Below are positions 18,119 to 26,240 of a stretch of 64,000 bases of DNA, in pieces. Where the stretch lies: contig NZ_CP138991.1 in NCBI RefSeq assembly GCF_044594925.1, forward strand, positions 992,001 to 1,056,000, written 5' to 3'. The translations under genes were made by a program, and so were the position numbers. Source of the DNA: Maribacter sp044594925. Lineage in GTDB: Bacteria; Bacteroidota; Bacteroidia; Flavobacteriales; Flavobacteriaceae. The first letter of the stretch is position 1, and each line of letters opens with the position of its first letter. Below the pieces are notes generated by a model. That model did not search any database. It saw only the letters and a list, made by a program, of their open reading frames with translations, and was not told the DNA's origin.

Positions 18119-20644
18119 TTATTTGCCGTCACATCCGGGCTTCGCGTCTATATCAGATTCCAAACGAATATCCCCAAGGCCAATATCAACCCCTTCGTCA
18201 GCGCTAATGATGAACGCTGCGTTAATAGCACTCATATCAACCCCTAAATTATCAAAACAACTAAGGCTAATACGGTATTCTTTCCACTCATTTGCAGCAA
18301 TGGTAATGTCCAGGGTTTCGTTACAGTCAGCATCATCTGCACATCCCATACCTATTTTAACCACCGCCTTACTATTGGTCATTGATTTTGCCGAGAAGGT
18401 CAGTTCCATAGCACCGTTACTTTCACGGGCCATATCTGCTGGAGCCGTCGCGGTTAACCTTAGCTGGTCATTGCCAGAGGTGGTATACTTGATGCGCAGC
18501 GCATCTTCTTGTGCCTTGTGGTCGGTCTTGCTTATGATGAGTCCACCTACAGAAGTAGGGAAGCTACCTATTTGTTTGTCCAAATCGCCCGATTTAAGCC
18601 ATAAACTCCACGGAGCAACGGGTGCGCCTTTCGTGTAGAATACCCCTGTTGATGCCACTTCACTTTTCTCTAAGCCAGATTCTTCTGGTAGTTGCGCTAC
18701 GGTGTCCTTACTTTCATAACTAAGGCCATATCCTAGCTCAAACAAGTTTTCAGCATCTTTATTAGCCGTGTTGTCAGTTACTACCGCACTACTTGGCCAT
18801 GAGAAGGATAAACGACCGGTAAAATCATAGGAGGGGTCTCTTTGGAACAACAAATCCGATATGCCACCACCTTCGCTACCTGGTAACCAAGCTGCAATAA
18901 AGGCATCTGACCCATTTATTTCAGGGTTGCTCCACATGGGGCGACCGGATAGAAAAACAGAAACGACAGGAACACCCATCTTACGAAATTCAGCAAGTTT
19001 ATTAGTGTCAAAACCGTTGGGAACAAAGTCTAGATTCACACGATCTCCTTGAAATTCTGCATAAGGGTCCTCACCGTAAACGGCAATAACCACATCGGCC
19101 TTTTGGGTACTTTCTCCATCTGGCGAAAAAATTAATTTACCACCTGCTTCGTTAACCGCCTCTTTAATACCGTCCAATATAGATTCGCCATTAGGGAACT
19201 CGCTATTGGTGTGGCCCGTACCTTGCCATGAAAGCGTCCAACCACCGGCTGCCTTAGAAATACTGCTTGCACCGTCTCCAACGACCATAATTGTTTTGCT
19301 AGCATCTAAAGGCAATACGCTATTGTTGTTTTTTAATAAAACCATGGATTCGCGCACCGCTTGTCTTGCTATTGCTCTATTTTTAGGAAGGCCTAAAAGA
19401 CTTTCATCCCCTGCATTTTTACGTGTGCTGGGCGCCCCTTTGGTAAATATCCCCGAAGCGATTTTTACTCTAAGTATACGGCGCACGGCATCGTCCAATC
19501 GTTCCATAGGCACGACCCCATTTTTTACATGGTTTAGCGTGCTTTCATATAAGCCCTTCCAGCTATCGGGAGCCATGAACATGTCAAGACCTGAATTTAG
19601 GGATTGTGCGCAATCTGTATTTGTACAACCGGTAACCTGCCCATGACCGTTCCAGTCGCCCACGACAAAGCCATTAAAGCCTAATTGCCCCTTCAGTACA
19701 TCGGTCAATAAATCCTTGTCGCCATGAAGTTTTCTACCTTGCCAGCTCGAGAATGAAGCCATTACCGTTTGAACTCCAGCCGGAATTGCCTTGTAATAAC
19801 CGGCGGCATGTACATTACGTAGTTCTTCCTCACTAATCAAAGCATCCCCTTGGTCCACACCATTTTGCGTTGCTCCGTCGGCCAAAAAGTGCTTAGCACT
19901 GGAGATTACACGACCTGCGCCCATAAAATCATCGTCACCAAAACGACCTTGTAAACCGTAAACAATACGGTCTGCGTACGATGCAACTATTTCTGGGTCT
20001 TGTGAGAATCCTTCATAACTACGTCCCCAACGAATGTCCTGAGGCACCGCTAATGTAGGCGCAAAGGTCCAATCGTGTCCAGAGACCGTAAGTTCATGAG
20101 CGGTTATTGAAGCAATTTGCTCAATTAAATCTGGATTACGCATAGCACCAAGACCAACATTGTGTGGAAAAACAATTGCACCGCTCAAGTTCGCGTGTCC
20201 GTGCACGGCATCAATTCCCCATATACAGGGTATAGCAATTTCAACACCTTCTGGGTCAATGGATGCATTATAATATTCATCCGCTAGGGCCAACCATGCT
20301 TTAGTATCTGCGTAAGGCAATGGCCCTGGGGCTGAATTACCACCACTTAATACGGATCCTAAACGATATTTTTTAACCTCTTCTACTGTAACCGATGCAT
20401 TATCGGCCTGAATGACTTGCCCTACTTTTTGTTCTAAGGTTAGTTTAGGCAGGATTTCATCTATTTGCGCTTCGATTTCCGGGTCTAATGGCAATGGTTT
20501 GATGGTCGTCCAATCCTGGGGATGAACAATATTTTCAGCTTTTTTTGAATCAACACTGTTGGCTTGCTCCGTACAGCTTACGATAACGCTAAGGGCCAAA
20601 CAAAAAAGCAAACTTGATGAAAAGAAAGATGTAGTAGTACGCAT
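18119..20644 (-). CDS. Glycoside hydrolase family 3 beta-glucosidase lipoprotein
   Basis: This 841-aa protein has a lipoprotein signal ending 'SVIVSC' (Cys 24). The N-terminal GH3 TIM barrel includes 'GRSYEGFSQDPEIV', 'SSAKHFLADGATQNG' and the nucleophile block 'GFNGFVVGDWNGHG' (Asp near residue 330). An alpha/beta sandwich follows ('RESMVLLKNNNSVLPLD', 'VVISVY'-like strands), then a C-terminal galactose-binding-like ~150-residue domain as in ExoP-type exo-1,4-beta-glucan glucohydrolases. It should release glucose from beta-glucan ends at the cell surface or periplasm. No SusCD pair is adjacent, so it is not in a visible polysaccharide utilisation locus. Confidence 0.92.
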   Translation of the reverse strand: MRTTTSFFSSSLLFCLALSVIVSCTEQANSVDSKKAENIVHPQDWTTIKPLPLDPEIEAQIDEILPKLTLEQKVGQVIQADNASVTVEEVKKYRLGSVLSGGNSAPGPLPYADTKAWLALADEYYNASIDPEGVEIAIPCIWGIDAVHGHANLSGAIVFPHNVGLGAMRNPDLIEQIASITAHELTVSGHDWTFAPTLAVPQDIRWGRSYEGFSQDPEIVASYADRIVYGLQGRFGDDDFMGAGRVISSAKHFLADGATQNGVDQGDALISEEELRNVHAAGYYKAIPAGVQTVMASFSSWQGRKLHGDKDLLTDVLKGQLGFNGFVVGDWNGHGQVTGCTNTDCAQSLNSGLDMFMAPDSWKGLYESTLNHVKNGVVPMERLDDAVRRILRVKIASGIFTKGAPSTRKNAGDESLLGLPKNRAIARQAVRESMVLLKNNNSVLPLDASKTIMVVGDGASSISKAAGGWTLSWQGTGHTNSEFPNGESILDGIKEAVNEAGGKLIFSPDGESTQKADVVIAVYGEDPYAEFQGDRVNLDFVPNGFDTNKLAEFRKMGVPVVSVFLSGRPMWSNPEINGSDAFIAAWLPGSEGGGISDLLFQRDPSYDFTGRLSFSWPSSAVVTDNTANKDAENLFELGYGLSYESKDTVAQLPEESGLEKSEVASTGVFYTKGAPVAPWSLWLKSGDLDKQIGSFPTSVGGLIISKTDHKAQEDALRIKYTTSGNDQLRLTATAPADMARESNGAMELTFSAKSMTNSKAVVKIGMGCADDADCNETLDITIAANEWKEYRISLSCFDNLGVDMSAINAAFIISADEGVDIGLGDIRLESDIDAKPGCDGK

Positions 20645-20899
20645 ATGATATTTTTGGTATTTAACAGGTCTGTTTAAGGTTTTTAATTAGTCGAGAAAGA
20701 TACTATTATTTCCTAATGCCACCAAGTGTAACCAGACTAGAAAAGTTGTGTCATTATTTTTATTAGTAGTAATCAAATTCTTGGGTTATGCCGAAGTTTA
20801 CTACCACATGGCACCTCATTTTTACCTAATTTTACACGGTAGCATTCAATGAGCGAACTATACATGAAAAAAAGAAAACCACAATACTTTAATACCTAA

Positions 20900-21565
20900 A
20901 TGCCTGTACAAATACATCCAAGTTGGAAAAAGAAACTTCAAAACGAGTTTGAGCAAGATTATTTTAAACAGCTCATTCAATTTGTGAAAAAAGAATATAG
21001 TGCCAATACCTGCTACCCAAAGGGGAACGATGTTTTTGCAGCCTTTGACCATTGCCCGTTCGATGAGACGAAAGTGGTGCTTATTGGTCAGGATCCTTAT
21101 CATGGACCTGAACAAGCCAATGGGCTGTGTTTTTCGGTAAAAGATGGAATTTCACATCCTCCATCACTGATAAATATTTTTAAGGAAATCACAACCGATT
21201 TAGGAGTTCCTTATCCGAAAAGTGGAAATTTGGAACGCTGGGCAGACCAAGGCGTTTTGCTGTTAAATGCGACCCTAACGGTTAGAGCTCATGAAGCTGG
21301 TAGTCATCAAGGCAAGGGTTGGGAAAAATTCACGGATGCCGTAATAAAGACCTTGTCGCATGAAAAAGAACAATTGGTATTTTTATTATGGGGCGGATTT
21401 GCAAAGAAAAAGACTAAACTTATCGATGCAAATAAACATCATATTCTTACCTCCGGTCACCCTTCGCCATTAAGTGCGAATCGTGGATATTGGTTCGGTA
21501 ACAAGCATTTCTCCAAAACAAACACAATTTTATCAAGTTTAGGCAATAAAACTATTGACTGGTAA
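20900..21565 (+). CDS. ung: Uracil-DNA glycosylase, family 1
   Basis: This 221-aa protein has the family's usual size. The water-activating loop 'GQDPYHGPEQANGLCFSV' contains the catalytic Asp. The uracil-binding 'LLNATLTVRAHEAGSH', 'LLWGGFAKKK' and the minor-groove loop 'HPSPLSANRGYWFG' are intact. It removes uracil from DNA to start base-excision repair. The gene is divergent from the GH3 gene across 255 bases and followed by a response-regulator gene with its own promoter. Confidence 0.97.
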   Translation: MPVQIHPSWKKKLQNEFEQDYFKQLIQFVKKEYSANTCYPKGNDVFAAFDHCPFDETKVVLIGQDPYHGPEQANGLCFSVKDGISHPPSLINIFKEITTDLGVPYPKSGNLERWADQGVLLLNATLTVRAHEAGSHQGKGWEKFTDAVIKTLSHEKEQLVFLLWGGFAKKKTKLIDANKHHILTSGHPSPLSANRGYWFGNKHFSKTNTILSSLGNKTIDW

Positions 21566-21588
21566 GTTCTTATCATAAGACTTTTTAT

Positions 21589-21596
21589 TACTTTTG
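21589..21596 (+). promoter_or_regulatory. -7 promoter element TACTTTTG
   Basis: It matches TAnnTTTG, 40 bases upstream of the response-regulator start. A second, weaker box TACTTTTA lies at 21612-21619. Confidence 0.5.
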
Positions 21597-21636
21597 ATAA
21601 GGTAATTTCTTACTTTTATAATTTAAAACCTAAGTT

Positions 21637-22065
21637 ATGAGAAAATTCGACAATTTAAAATCAATTTTATTGGTAGATGATGACGAAGCTAGCAACTTTC
21701 TTCATTCTATATTCATTAATAAATTAGAACTTGGAATTGATGTGAACGCTGCTCTAAACGGGCAGGAAGCATTGGATTTTATTTTGGATAAAGGAGTCGA
21801 TAAATTAGCCATGCCCTGTATGGTGATGTTAGATTTAAGAATGCCCGTTGTTGATGGTTGGAAGTTTATGGAGATGTATGAGGAACAAGTTCCTCAAGAA
21901 TTAAAAGAACAAATCGTGATTGTTTTGGTCACCATTAGTGATAATGCCAATGATAAAGCCAAGGCAATCGCTAATCCTTACATTGCCGATTTCTCTCAAA
22001 AGCCTTTATCTGACAGTACTTTTAGGAAATTAATAAACAAACATTTTTCTTTAACCTTGGTCTAA
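21637..22065 (+). CDS. Stand-alone response regulator receiver protein
   Basis: This 142-aa protein is a single CheY-like receiver domain: the acidic pair 'LVDDDEASN', the phosphoacceptor in 'MLDLRMPVVDGW', the Thr/Ser switch in 'LVTISDN' and the Lys in 'SQKPLSD' are present. No output domain follows, so signalling goes through protein contacts. In Bacteroidota such proteins often receive phosphate from orphan hybrid kinases; none is near here. Its stop lies 8 bases from the convergent 22074 gene. Confidence 0.9.
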   Translation: MRKFDNLKSILLVDDDEASNFLHSIFINKLELGIDVNAALNGQEALDFILDKGVDKLAMPCMVMLDLRMPVVDGWKFMEMYEEQVPQELKEQIVIVLVTISDNANDKAKAIANPYIADFSQKPLSDSTFRKLINKHFSLTLV

Positions 22066-22073
22066 ATAGGAAA

Positions 22074-22919
22074 TTACAAAAGAAAATTTTCAGAAGCTTT
22101 TTTGTCTTTTATAAGCGATAAGTGCATCAATGTGTCTTGTACTTTTGCCAAAGTCTCCGGTGAGAGTTGTTCCTGACTCCATTGCGTTAAGGCCATCCAT
22201 GATTTAATATCCTCTAGTTTTTGTTTGTAGCGGTTCGCTAGCGTGCGATCTATACTGGGAATATTCTTAAAATCCCTAGTGTAGGTGTTAATTACTTCCA
22301 AAACATGATTTATAAGTCTAGGATTGCCATTTAAAAATTTATCGGTACCCACAATCATAAAACAGGGCCATGGGGTAGGGCAGTCTCCCAAACGCCTAAA
22401 GGTACCATCATCTACTAATGGCTTGGTCGTAAAATGTTCCCACATGAAATAATCGGCCTTACCATCTGTCAGTCCTTGCACAGCGCCATTAAGGTTATTA
22501 ATAATTTCAAACTGCAAGGTGTCTAAGTCCCACTGATTATTTTGCGCATGAACATAAGCCATAAGATGACTCCCGCTTCCATAGCGACTAATAGCTGCTT
22601 TTGTGTTTTCTAGGTCAGCAATAGTTCGGTAAGCACTTTGAGCACCAACATGGATTCCCCATAATAAAGGAGTGGCTATGTATTCCTGAATGATTTTTGA
22701 GGGATTTCCCTCGGTTATACTCTTTACGATACCCTCGGTGAGGATAATTGCTAAGTCCGTTTCGCCATCTGCCAGTAGCTGACACATCTTTCCCGTACCC
22801 TCCGGGATATCGGTCCACTGTAAATCGATTCCACGTTGCTCAAAAGTACCTTCTTCAATAGCTAAATGCCAAGGAAGATTAAAATGCTCAGGGACTCCTA
22901 TAATTTTTACGGTTTTCAC
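22074..22919 (-). CDS. NMT1/THI5-like solute-binding-fold protein without signal peptide
   Basis: This 281-aa protein has a type 2 periplasmic-binding fold: 'LPWHLAIEEGTFEQRGIDLQW' near the N terminus, 'LADGETDLAIILTEG', and 'GLTDGKADYFMWEHFTTKPL' in the second lobe, as in SsuA/THI5 proteins. It begins directly with the first beta strand (MKTVKIIGVPEH) and has no signal peptide, so it is probably cytoplasmic. No ABC permease or ATPase is adjacent. It overlaps the nucleoside phosphorylase gene by 4 bases. A small-molecule binding or enzymatic role in the same nucleoside-related operon is inference. Confidence 0.7.
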   Translation of the reverse strand: MKTVKIIGVPEHFNLPWHLAIEEGTFEQRGIDLQWTDIPEGTGKMCQLLADGETDLAIILTEGIVKSITEGNPSKIIQEYIATPLLWGIHVGAQSAYRTIADLENTKAAISRYGSGSHLMAYVHAQNNQWDLDTLQFEIINNLNGAVQGLTDGKADYFMWEHFTTKPLVDDGTFRRLGDCPTPWPCFMIVGTDKFLNGNPRLINHVLEVINTYTRDFKNIPSIDRTLANRYKQKLEDIKSWMALTQWSQEQLSPETLAKVQDTLMHLSLIKDKKASENFLL

Positions 22920-23788
22920 GTGCTACTTAATTTTTGAAGTACAAATTTAATGAGTTCTTCTACGGATTTTGTTGGATTTTTAGAAAATTCTCCTGTAGCT
23001 CTATTGGCTAAGATACAATTTAGTGAAACTGCTTGATGTCCTAATAATTTAGATAGGGCATAGATACCGGACGTCTCCATTTCCAGATTAGTAATGCACT
23101 TGTTTTCATACGTAAAGCGTGCCAAGTTACTGGTGAAGTTTGCATCACTTGAAGAAATTCTTAGCGATCGTCCCTGAGGACCATAAAATCCTGTATTTGT
23201 AGCGGTTACACCTAATCGTATATGATTTTCTATAAAATGAGCGCCTAAATCAGTATCGAATTCGACCACATAGGGTCTTGCTTTTGTGTCGGACCACTTG
23301 GTTTGACCGATAAAAGCATCTTCAAATTCTTGATGCGTTGAAAAGTCATTTTCATAGAAGTGTAAAAGACCATCAAAACCTATTGCAAACCGACTCATTA
23401 AAAAAGAATCGATAGGAATATCCGGCTGAATGGCACCAGAGGTGCCCACACGTACTATTTTTAATCGTATACGATTTGAACGAACAGTTCTTGTTTCAAA
23501 ATCGATATTTACCAGGGCGTCCAGCTCGTTTAAAACAATATCTATATTATCTGTTCCTATACCGGTTGATATTACACTGATGCGTTTACCGTTTAGAACT
23601 CCGGTATGGGTCAAAAACTCTCGTTTGCCTTTTTTTATGTCTACACGGTCAAAATGTTTAGAGACTTCCGCTACACGGTCAGGGTCACCTACGGTAATAA
23701 TATGTGTGGCTATGTCTTCTGGTCGTAAATTCAGATGATAAATGCTGCCATCGTCATTTATGATAAGCTCAGAGGGGCTTAATTGCAT
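22916..23788 (-). CDS. Nucleoside phosphorylase (uridine phosphorylase-like)
   Basis: This 290-aa protein of the PNP/UDP family contains 'IITVGDPDRVAEVSKHFD', the phosphate-binding 'ISTGIGTDNIDIVLNEL', 'RVGTSGAIQPDIPIDSF' and the ribose-binding 'ITNLEMETSGIYALS' with 'LNCILANRATGEFSKN'. It splits a nucleoside with phosphate to base and ribose-1-phosphate; pyrimidine preference is suggested by overall likeness to Udp but not proven. It is one base from the DUF1835 gene and overlaps the binding protein. It contains two copies of the AATCGTATAyGATT palindrome, one in 'NRIRLKIV'. Confidence 0.88.
   Translation of the reverse strand: MQLSPSELIINDDGSIYHLNLRPEDIATHIITVGDPDRVAEVSKHFDRVDIKKGKREFLTHTGVLNGKRISVISTGIGTDNIDIVLNELDALVNIDFETRTVRSNRIRLKIVRVGTSGAIQPDIPIDSFLMSRFAIGFDGLLHFYENDFSTHQEFEDAFIGQTKWSDTKARPYVVEFDTDLGAHFIENHIRLGVTATNTGFYGPQGRSLRISSSDANFTSNLARFTYENKCITNLEMETSGIYALSKLLGHQAVSLNCILANRATGEFSKNPTKSVEELIKFVLQKLSST
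23215..23226. repeat. Palindrome variant ATCGTATATGAT
   Basis: The same variant as at 14171, here inside the nucleoside phosphorylase gene, with flanks TA and TT. Confidence 0.6.
23464..23475. repeat. 12-bp palindrome ATCGTATACGAT (copy 3)
   Basis: A perfect copy inside the nucleoside phosphorylase gene, 249 bases from the variant copy. Confidence 0.8.
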
Positions 23789-23789
23789 A

Positions 23790-24722
23790 TTATAGTTTTA
23801 ATATGCGGTCTGAAGTAGTGTTGTAAAGAAAGTTATATTTTAATGCACCACCCAAATACACGTCATTATCCTGAATAACGGAATAATAATTGGTTTTTCC
23901 TTCTAGTATTTCTTTTCCCTTCTTAGAAAGCCTCACTGGATTAAAGGTGTTGAATAGTGGTTTTAATCTACTTATTGCTCTATCATATTGCGAATCACCG
24001 AAACCAAGATTTCCTTGATTTTCTAATACGGTCTTTAAGAGACCTGCTTTGTTCTTTGGTCGCTCGTTCACCGCAAGTCCTAAAATATTATTTTCCATCT
24101 GGTTTAAACCATTGTTGATGCTCGGAAAACGTTGCAAGTGCGATTTAATGGCATCCCCTAGATAGTTAAAATTATAATTATCAAAGTCTGTTAGGTTCTC
24201 CAGACGAATGGGGTTATTGCTGCAATATAATTGCCACACATAATCTGCGTATTCAATGTCATCTTGGTTTAGCTCAGTACGATTTTCGTAGAGGCTTCGT
24301 AGTTGTTCTTCGGAAAGTTCGTTTAGGCTATATAATTTGTCCGTTTCGCCTTCTTTGCCACTGCAAACCAATGAGATTTGTGCATATTTTCTATTCGCTA
24401 GAAGCCAACTGATTACGGCTAACATATTTACTTGGCAGAATAAATCGTACTCAAACCAAAGTACTATCTGGTCTTGTTGTTTATGATTACATAGAGAACG
24501 GTATTCCTTTAAGGTTTTTTCAATAAACCAAGATTTTGAGACTTTGTAATTTTTATGAAGAAACTCGTATCGGGTTTTCCAGAAAGATTCACTCCCAACG
24601 GTGGTAAGGGTTTTACCTTCACATAACATTTCACGCCAAGTGATGATATCTCCTTTAAGGTTTAAGGTTTTTAGACGGTCGGTAAAGCTGTCTCCATTAG
24701 TAATATGCAGTAGGGAACTCAT
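23790..24722 (-). CDS. DUF1835-domain protein
   Basis: This 310-aa protein matches the DUF1835 type: the N-terminal 'LHITNGDSFTDRLKTLNLKG' block and 'WREMLCEGKT', then a helical C-terminal half ('QMENNILGLAVNERPKNKAGLLKTVLENQGNLGFGD'). The family's biochemical role is not established. It is immediately upstream of the nucleoside phosphorylase (1-base gap), so it is probably cotranscribed with it. No signal peptide or membrane segment is seen, so a cytoplasmic location is likely. Confidence 0.8.
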   Translation of the reverse strand: MSSLLHITNGDSFTDRLKTLNLKGDIITWREMLCEGKTLTTVGSESFWKTRYEFLHKNYKVSKSWFIEKTLKEYRSLCNHKQQDQIVLWFEYDLFCQVNMLAVISWLLANRKYAQISLVCSGKEGETDKLYSLNELSEEQLRSLYENRTELNQDDIEYADYVWQLYCSNNPIRLENLTDFDNYNFNYLGDAIKSHLQRFPSINNGLNQMENNILGLAVNERPKNKAGLLKTVLENQGNLGFGDSQYDRAISRLKPLFNTFNPVRLSKKGKEILEGKTNYYSVIQDNDVYLGGALKYNFLYNTTSDRILKL

Positions 24723-24836
24723 TTCCAGTGTGGTTTAGGTTCTAGTGGTTAAATGTAAGGTTTAATGTAAAAAAACAAAAGAATTTAACATAAAAAGACG
24801 CAACCCTACTGGGTTAAAGCGGTCCGGCCAAATATA

Positions 24837-25163
24837 TTAGCCGCCTACGCGCTTTACTTTAAAACCTTTCTCCATAAGAATGGTCATTATTTTATCCCTG
24901 TAATCTCCTTGAATAATGATTCTATCGTCCTTGAAACTTCCGCCAACGCTTAATTTGGTCTTTAGTTCTTTGGCCAATTTTTTAAAATCGTCATCCGCTC
25001 CGGTATATCCTTCTAGAATAGTAATGGGTTTGCCCTTTCGTTTTTCATACTTACATATGATAGGTTCCTCCTGCATCCAAAGTTCGTTCTTGGCGTCTTT
25101 TTCTAGTGTTTCCTCCGGAGTGTGCTCTGGAAACAGATTTTTGAGCTGATCTTTTAAGTCCAT
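24837..25163 (-). CDS. SUI1/YciH-like translation factor
   Basis: This 108-aa protein contains the SUI1 (eIF1) fold: 'KRKGKPITILEGYTG', 'KLAKELKTKLSVGGSFKDDRIIIQGD' and 'IMTILMEKGFKVKRVGG', ending exactly at the usual VGG-type terminus. Bacterial YciH proteins bind the small subunit and influence initiation fidelity under stress. The N-terminal ~40 residues are an acidic extension. It lies 2 bases downstream of the oxygenase gene, so it is probably translated from the same message. Confidence 0.88.
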   Translation of the reverse strand: MDLKDQLKNLFPEHTPEETLEKDAKNELWMQEEPIICKYEKRKGKPITILEGYTGADDDFKKLAKELKTKLSVGGSFKDDRIIIQGDYRDKIMTILMEKGFKVKRVGG

Positions 25164-25165
25164 AT

Positions 25166-26116
25166 TTATTTTTTTATGAGTCCAAGTTCAATAAGACGTT
25201 CATGTAAGAATTCACCAGCTGTAATATCTTCAAATTGTTTTGGATGTGTTTCATCAACACAATTCTCCAAACAGTTTAGTGGCATTTCGCTTATTGGGTG
25301 CATAAAAAAGGGTATAGAGTACCTAGAGGTTCCCCAAAGTTCCTTTGGTGGGTTCACCACTTGGTGTATTGTGGACTTTAATTTGTTGTTAGAGAGTCGG
25401 GATAACATATCACCAACATTGATCATAAGTTGGTCGGGTCTAGCGATAGCATCAACCCATTCCCCCTTATGGTTCTTCACCTGCAATCCTTTTCCGTGAG
25501 CTCCCATTAATAGCGTGATTAAATTAATATCGCCATGTGCCGCTGCCCGCACTGCATTCTTTGGTTCGGAGGTTATTGGAGGATAGTGAATTGGTCTTAA
25601 AATAGAATTCCCATTGGTGATGAAATCATCAAAATAGGATTCTTCCAGATGAAGATGAAGCGCTAGCGCTCGTAATACATAGCGCGCTGTTTTTTCTAAC
25701 ATTTTATATGTTTCTTCGCCAACCTTGTTAAAATTGGGAAGTTCTTTTACCGTTACGTTATCCGGATACGCTGCTTCAAGCTTTGGATTATCATTGACAT
25801 ACTGTCCAAAATGCCAAAACTCTTTCAAATCGCCTTCTTTTCTTCCTTTCGCATGTTCCTTTCCAAAAGAGGTGTAACCACGTTGACCACCTATTCCAGG
25901 AATTTCGTAGCTATCCTTGATGTCTTGCGGAAGATCAAAGAACTTCTTTATTTCCGAATAAAGATTACCTACCAATTCTTCTGATAGGAAATGCCCACCC
26001 AAGGCTACAAAACCAATTTCTTCAAATGCTTTTCCAATTTCCTGAATAAACTTCTCTTTTCTTGAGTCATCCCCAGAAATAAAATCCGATAAATCTACGC
26101 TTGGCACTACACTCAT
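25166..26116 (-). CDS. Isopenicillin N synthase-like 2-oxoglutarate/Fe(II) oxygenase
   Basis: This 316-aa protein has the N-terminal DIOX_N-like segment ('VPSVDLSDFISGD') and a C-terminal double-stranded beta helix with iron ligands HxD in 'AAHGDINLITLLMG' and His in 'KSTIHQVVNP', plus the co-substrate RxS in 'SRYSIPFFMHP'. The plant-type family oxidises many small molecules, so substrate is unknown. It heads a minus-strand operon with the YciH-like gene and perhaps the DUF1835/phosphorylase genes (114-base gap). The divergent neighbour is the E1 fusion gene. Confidence 0.88.
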   Translation of the reverse strand: MSVVPSVDLSDFISGDDSRKEKFIQEIGKAFEEIGFVALGGHFLSEELVGNLYSEIKKFFDLPQDIKDSYEIPGIGGQRGYTSFGKEHAKGRKEGDLKEFWHFGQYVNDNPKLEAAYPDNVTVKELPNFNKVGEETYKMLEKTARYVLRALALHLHLEESYFDDFITNGNSILRPIHYPPITSEPKNAVRAAAHGDINLITLLMGAHGKGLQVKNHKGEWVDAIARPDQLMINVGDMLSRLSNNKLKSTIHQVVNPPKELWGTSRYSIPFFMHPISEMPLNCLENCVDETHPKQFEDITAGEFLHERLIELGLIKK

Positions 26117-26240
26117 GAGCTTTTCTTTCTTGTTTCCGTAAAATTACAAATTATTGCGTAGTTCACGTATTGTTATAATACTATTGCTAACTTGCTTCTT
26201 TGTTATATTTATATAGAATTTAAAAAAGGTTTTTAATTCG

